From contig NW_003134490.1 of assembly GCF_000003605.2 (NCBI RefSeq), positions 1-20,868 of the forward strand: DNA of 20,868 nucleotides. The letters run 5' to 3'. This DNA is from Saccoglossus kowalevskii (Eukaryota > Hemichordata > Enteropneusta > Harrimaniidae). Below are positions 20,810-20,868 of this stretch, piece after piece (the first letter of the stretch is position 1; every line of letters starts with the position of its first letter). The notes beneath the pieces were generated by a model that did no database searches, was not told where the DNA came from, and was given only the letters and a program-made list of their open reading frames with translations. A program made the translations under genes and the position numbers.

Positions 20810-20868
20810 TTATGCACATCATGTCTTATTTGACACGGTGCAATAATGTTCCTTTATGTGATTTGATG
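20810..20868. repeat. Partial S monomer at the right edge
   Basis: 59 bases with an S head (ACATCATG, GACACGGTGC) as at 13169. The last bases read TTCCTTTATGTGATTTGATG, with two changes from the usual TTCCATTATGTGATTGA. This could be the start of a degenerate edge or reduced base quality at the end of a sequence. The array is cut by the window here. Confidence 0.75.

Larger units (their letters stand above)
1..20868. repeat. Satellite DNA array, about 76-bp monomer, about 275 copies
   Basis: The entire window divides into monomers beginning TTATGCACAC (or a close variant) and ending TGTGGTTG. Most are 76 bp. Types F, G and H are 75 bp; irregular copies range from 68 to 77 bp. No copy is inverted and nothing foreign is inserted. 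The consensus holds about 18 A, 12 C, 17 G and 29 T, so the plus strand is GT-rich and about 38% G+C. The consensus has no CpG although base composition would predict two to three. Monomers are arranged in higher-order repeats annotated separately. The array starts at the first base and is still running at the last base, so both borders lie outside or at the edges. This is a eukaryotic satellite by structure; species and chromosomal site cannot be read from it. Confidence 0.99.

Noticed and set aside
1-20868. CRISPR array
   Set aside because: Repeats are directly adjacent, about 76 bp, with no unique spacers. The apparent spacer regions are themselves repeated and there are no cas genes.
1-20868. 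tRNA, rRNA or telomere repeats
   Set aside because: No cloverleaf, conserved rRNA stretch or TTAGGG-type run is present at any place; all sequence is accounted for by the monomer.

Overview
This window is wall-to-wall satellite DNA: 20,868 bases made of about 275 head-to-tail copies of a unit of about 76 bp, plus a final partial copy, all in the same orientation. I see no protein-coding gene, RNA gene, transposon, CRISPR array, telomere repeat or unique sequence. A long, AT-leaning (about 62% A+T in the consensus), CpG-poor tandem array with higher-order organisation points to a eukaryotic nuclear genome, from centromeric, pericentromeric, subtelomeric or other heterochromatin. I cannot name the species or chromosome.

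Monomer numbering: position 1 is the first T of TTATGCACAC and position 76 is the last G of TGTGGTTG. Hand alignment sorts monomers into recurring types. A: GACATCGTGC at 23-32, tail GACATGG. B: GACATGGTGC, tail GACATGG. C: GACATGGTGT, tail GCCATGG. D: CATATC head, GGCATGGTGT, tail GCCATGG. E: CATATC head, GACATGGTGT, tail GTCATGG or GCCATGG. F: CATCTC head, GCATGCTAC, GAGATTG, 75 bp (F' has AAAGATG for AATAATG). G: GCATCATGC, GTGTTTGACATGG, 75 bp (G2 has GTGATTGACATGG). H: GCATCGTGC, tail GACATTTCATAG, 75 bp. I: GGTGGAATAATG, tail GACAATACAT. J: CACCTTGTC, GGTGGAATAATG. K: GTCATATTTG, tail GCCATGACATAG. L: CACTATGTC and TTCTATT. M: TTATTCACACC, tail GCCATGACATAG. N: GGTATGGTAC. O: ACATGTTGCTATAATG, 73 bp in its complete form. 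P: TTATGCCCATC, tail TGTGGTCG. Q: TTATACACATT, GATTGATGG, 74 bp. R and S: CACATCATG heads. U: B-like head, TTCTATT, tail GCCATGG.

Layout. The basic higher-order repeat is the 7-mer A-B-C-D-E-F-G (5x76 + 2x75 = 530 bp), found pure and in tandem at 8398-9457, 14153-14682 and 17557-18616. A longer series adds U-M-H-I-J-K between E and F'-G, giving 8-mers (606 bp, 3554-4765), a 14-mer (1,061 bp, 4766-5826) and two tandem 16-mers (1,211 bp, 6506-8927). A divergent cassette E-L-N-O-P-Q-R (527 bp) appears at 12642-13168, 14911-15437 and 20283-20809. Patches of irregular monomers lie at 1-143, 9610-10066, 10521-10672, 11507-11654 and 13169-13394.

The array reads as a record of unequal crossing-over and conversion: shuffled monomer order, exact one-monomer deletions, hybrid monomers and distant near-identical blocks. 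The motifs with possible biological meaning are a hairpin-forming inverted repeat in most 76-bp monomers, the palindrome TGCCATGGCA in some types, and an octamer ATTTGCAT found in the 75-bp types. The open frames visible on the minus strand come from two consecutive 75-bp monomers and are not genes.
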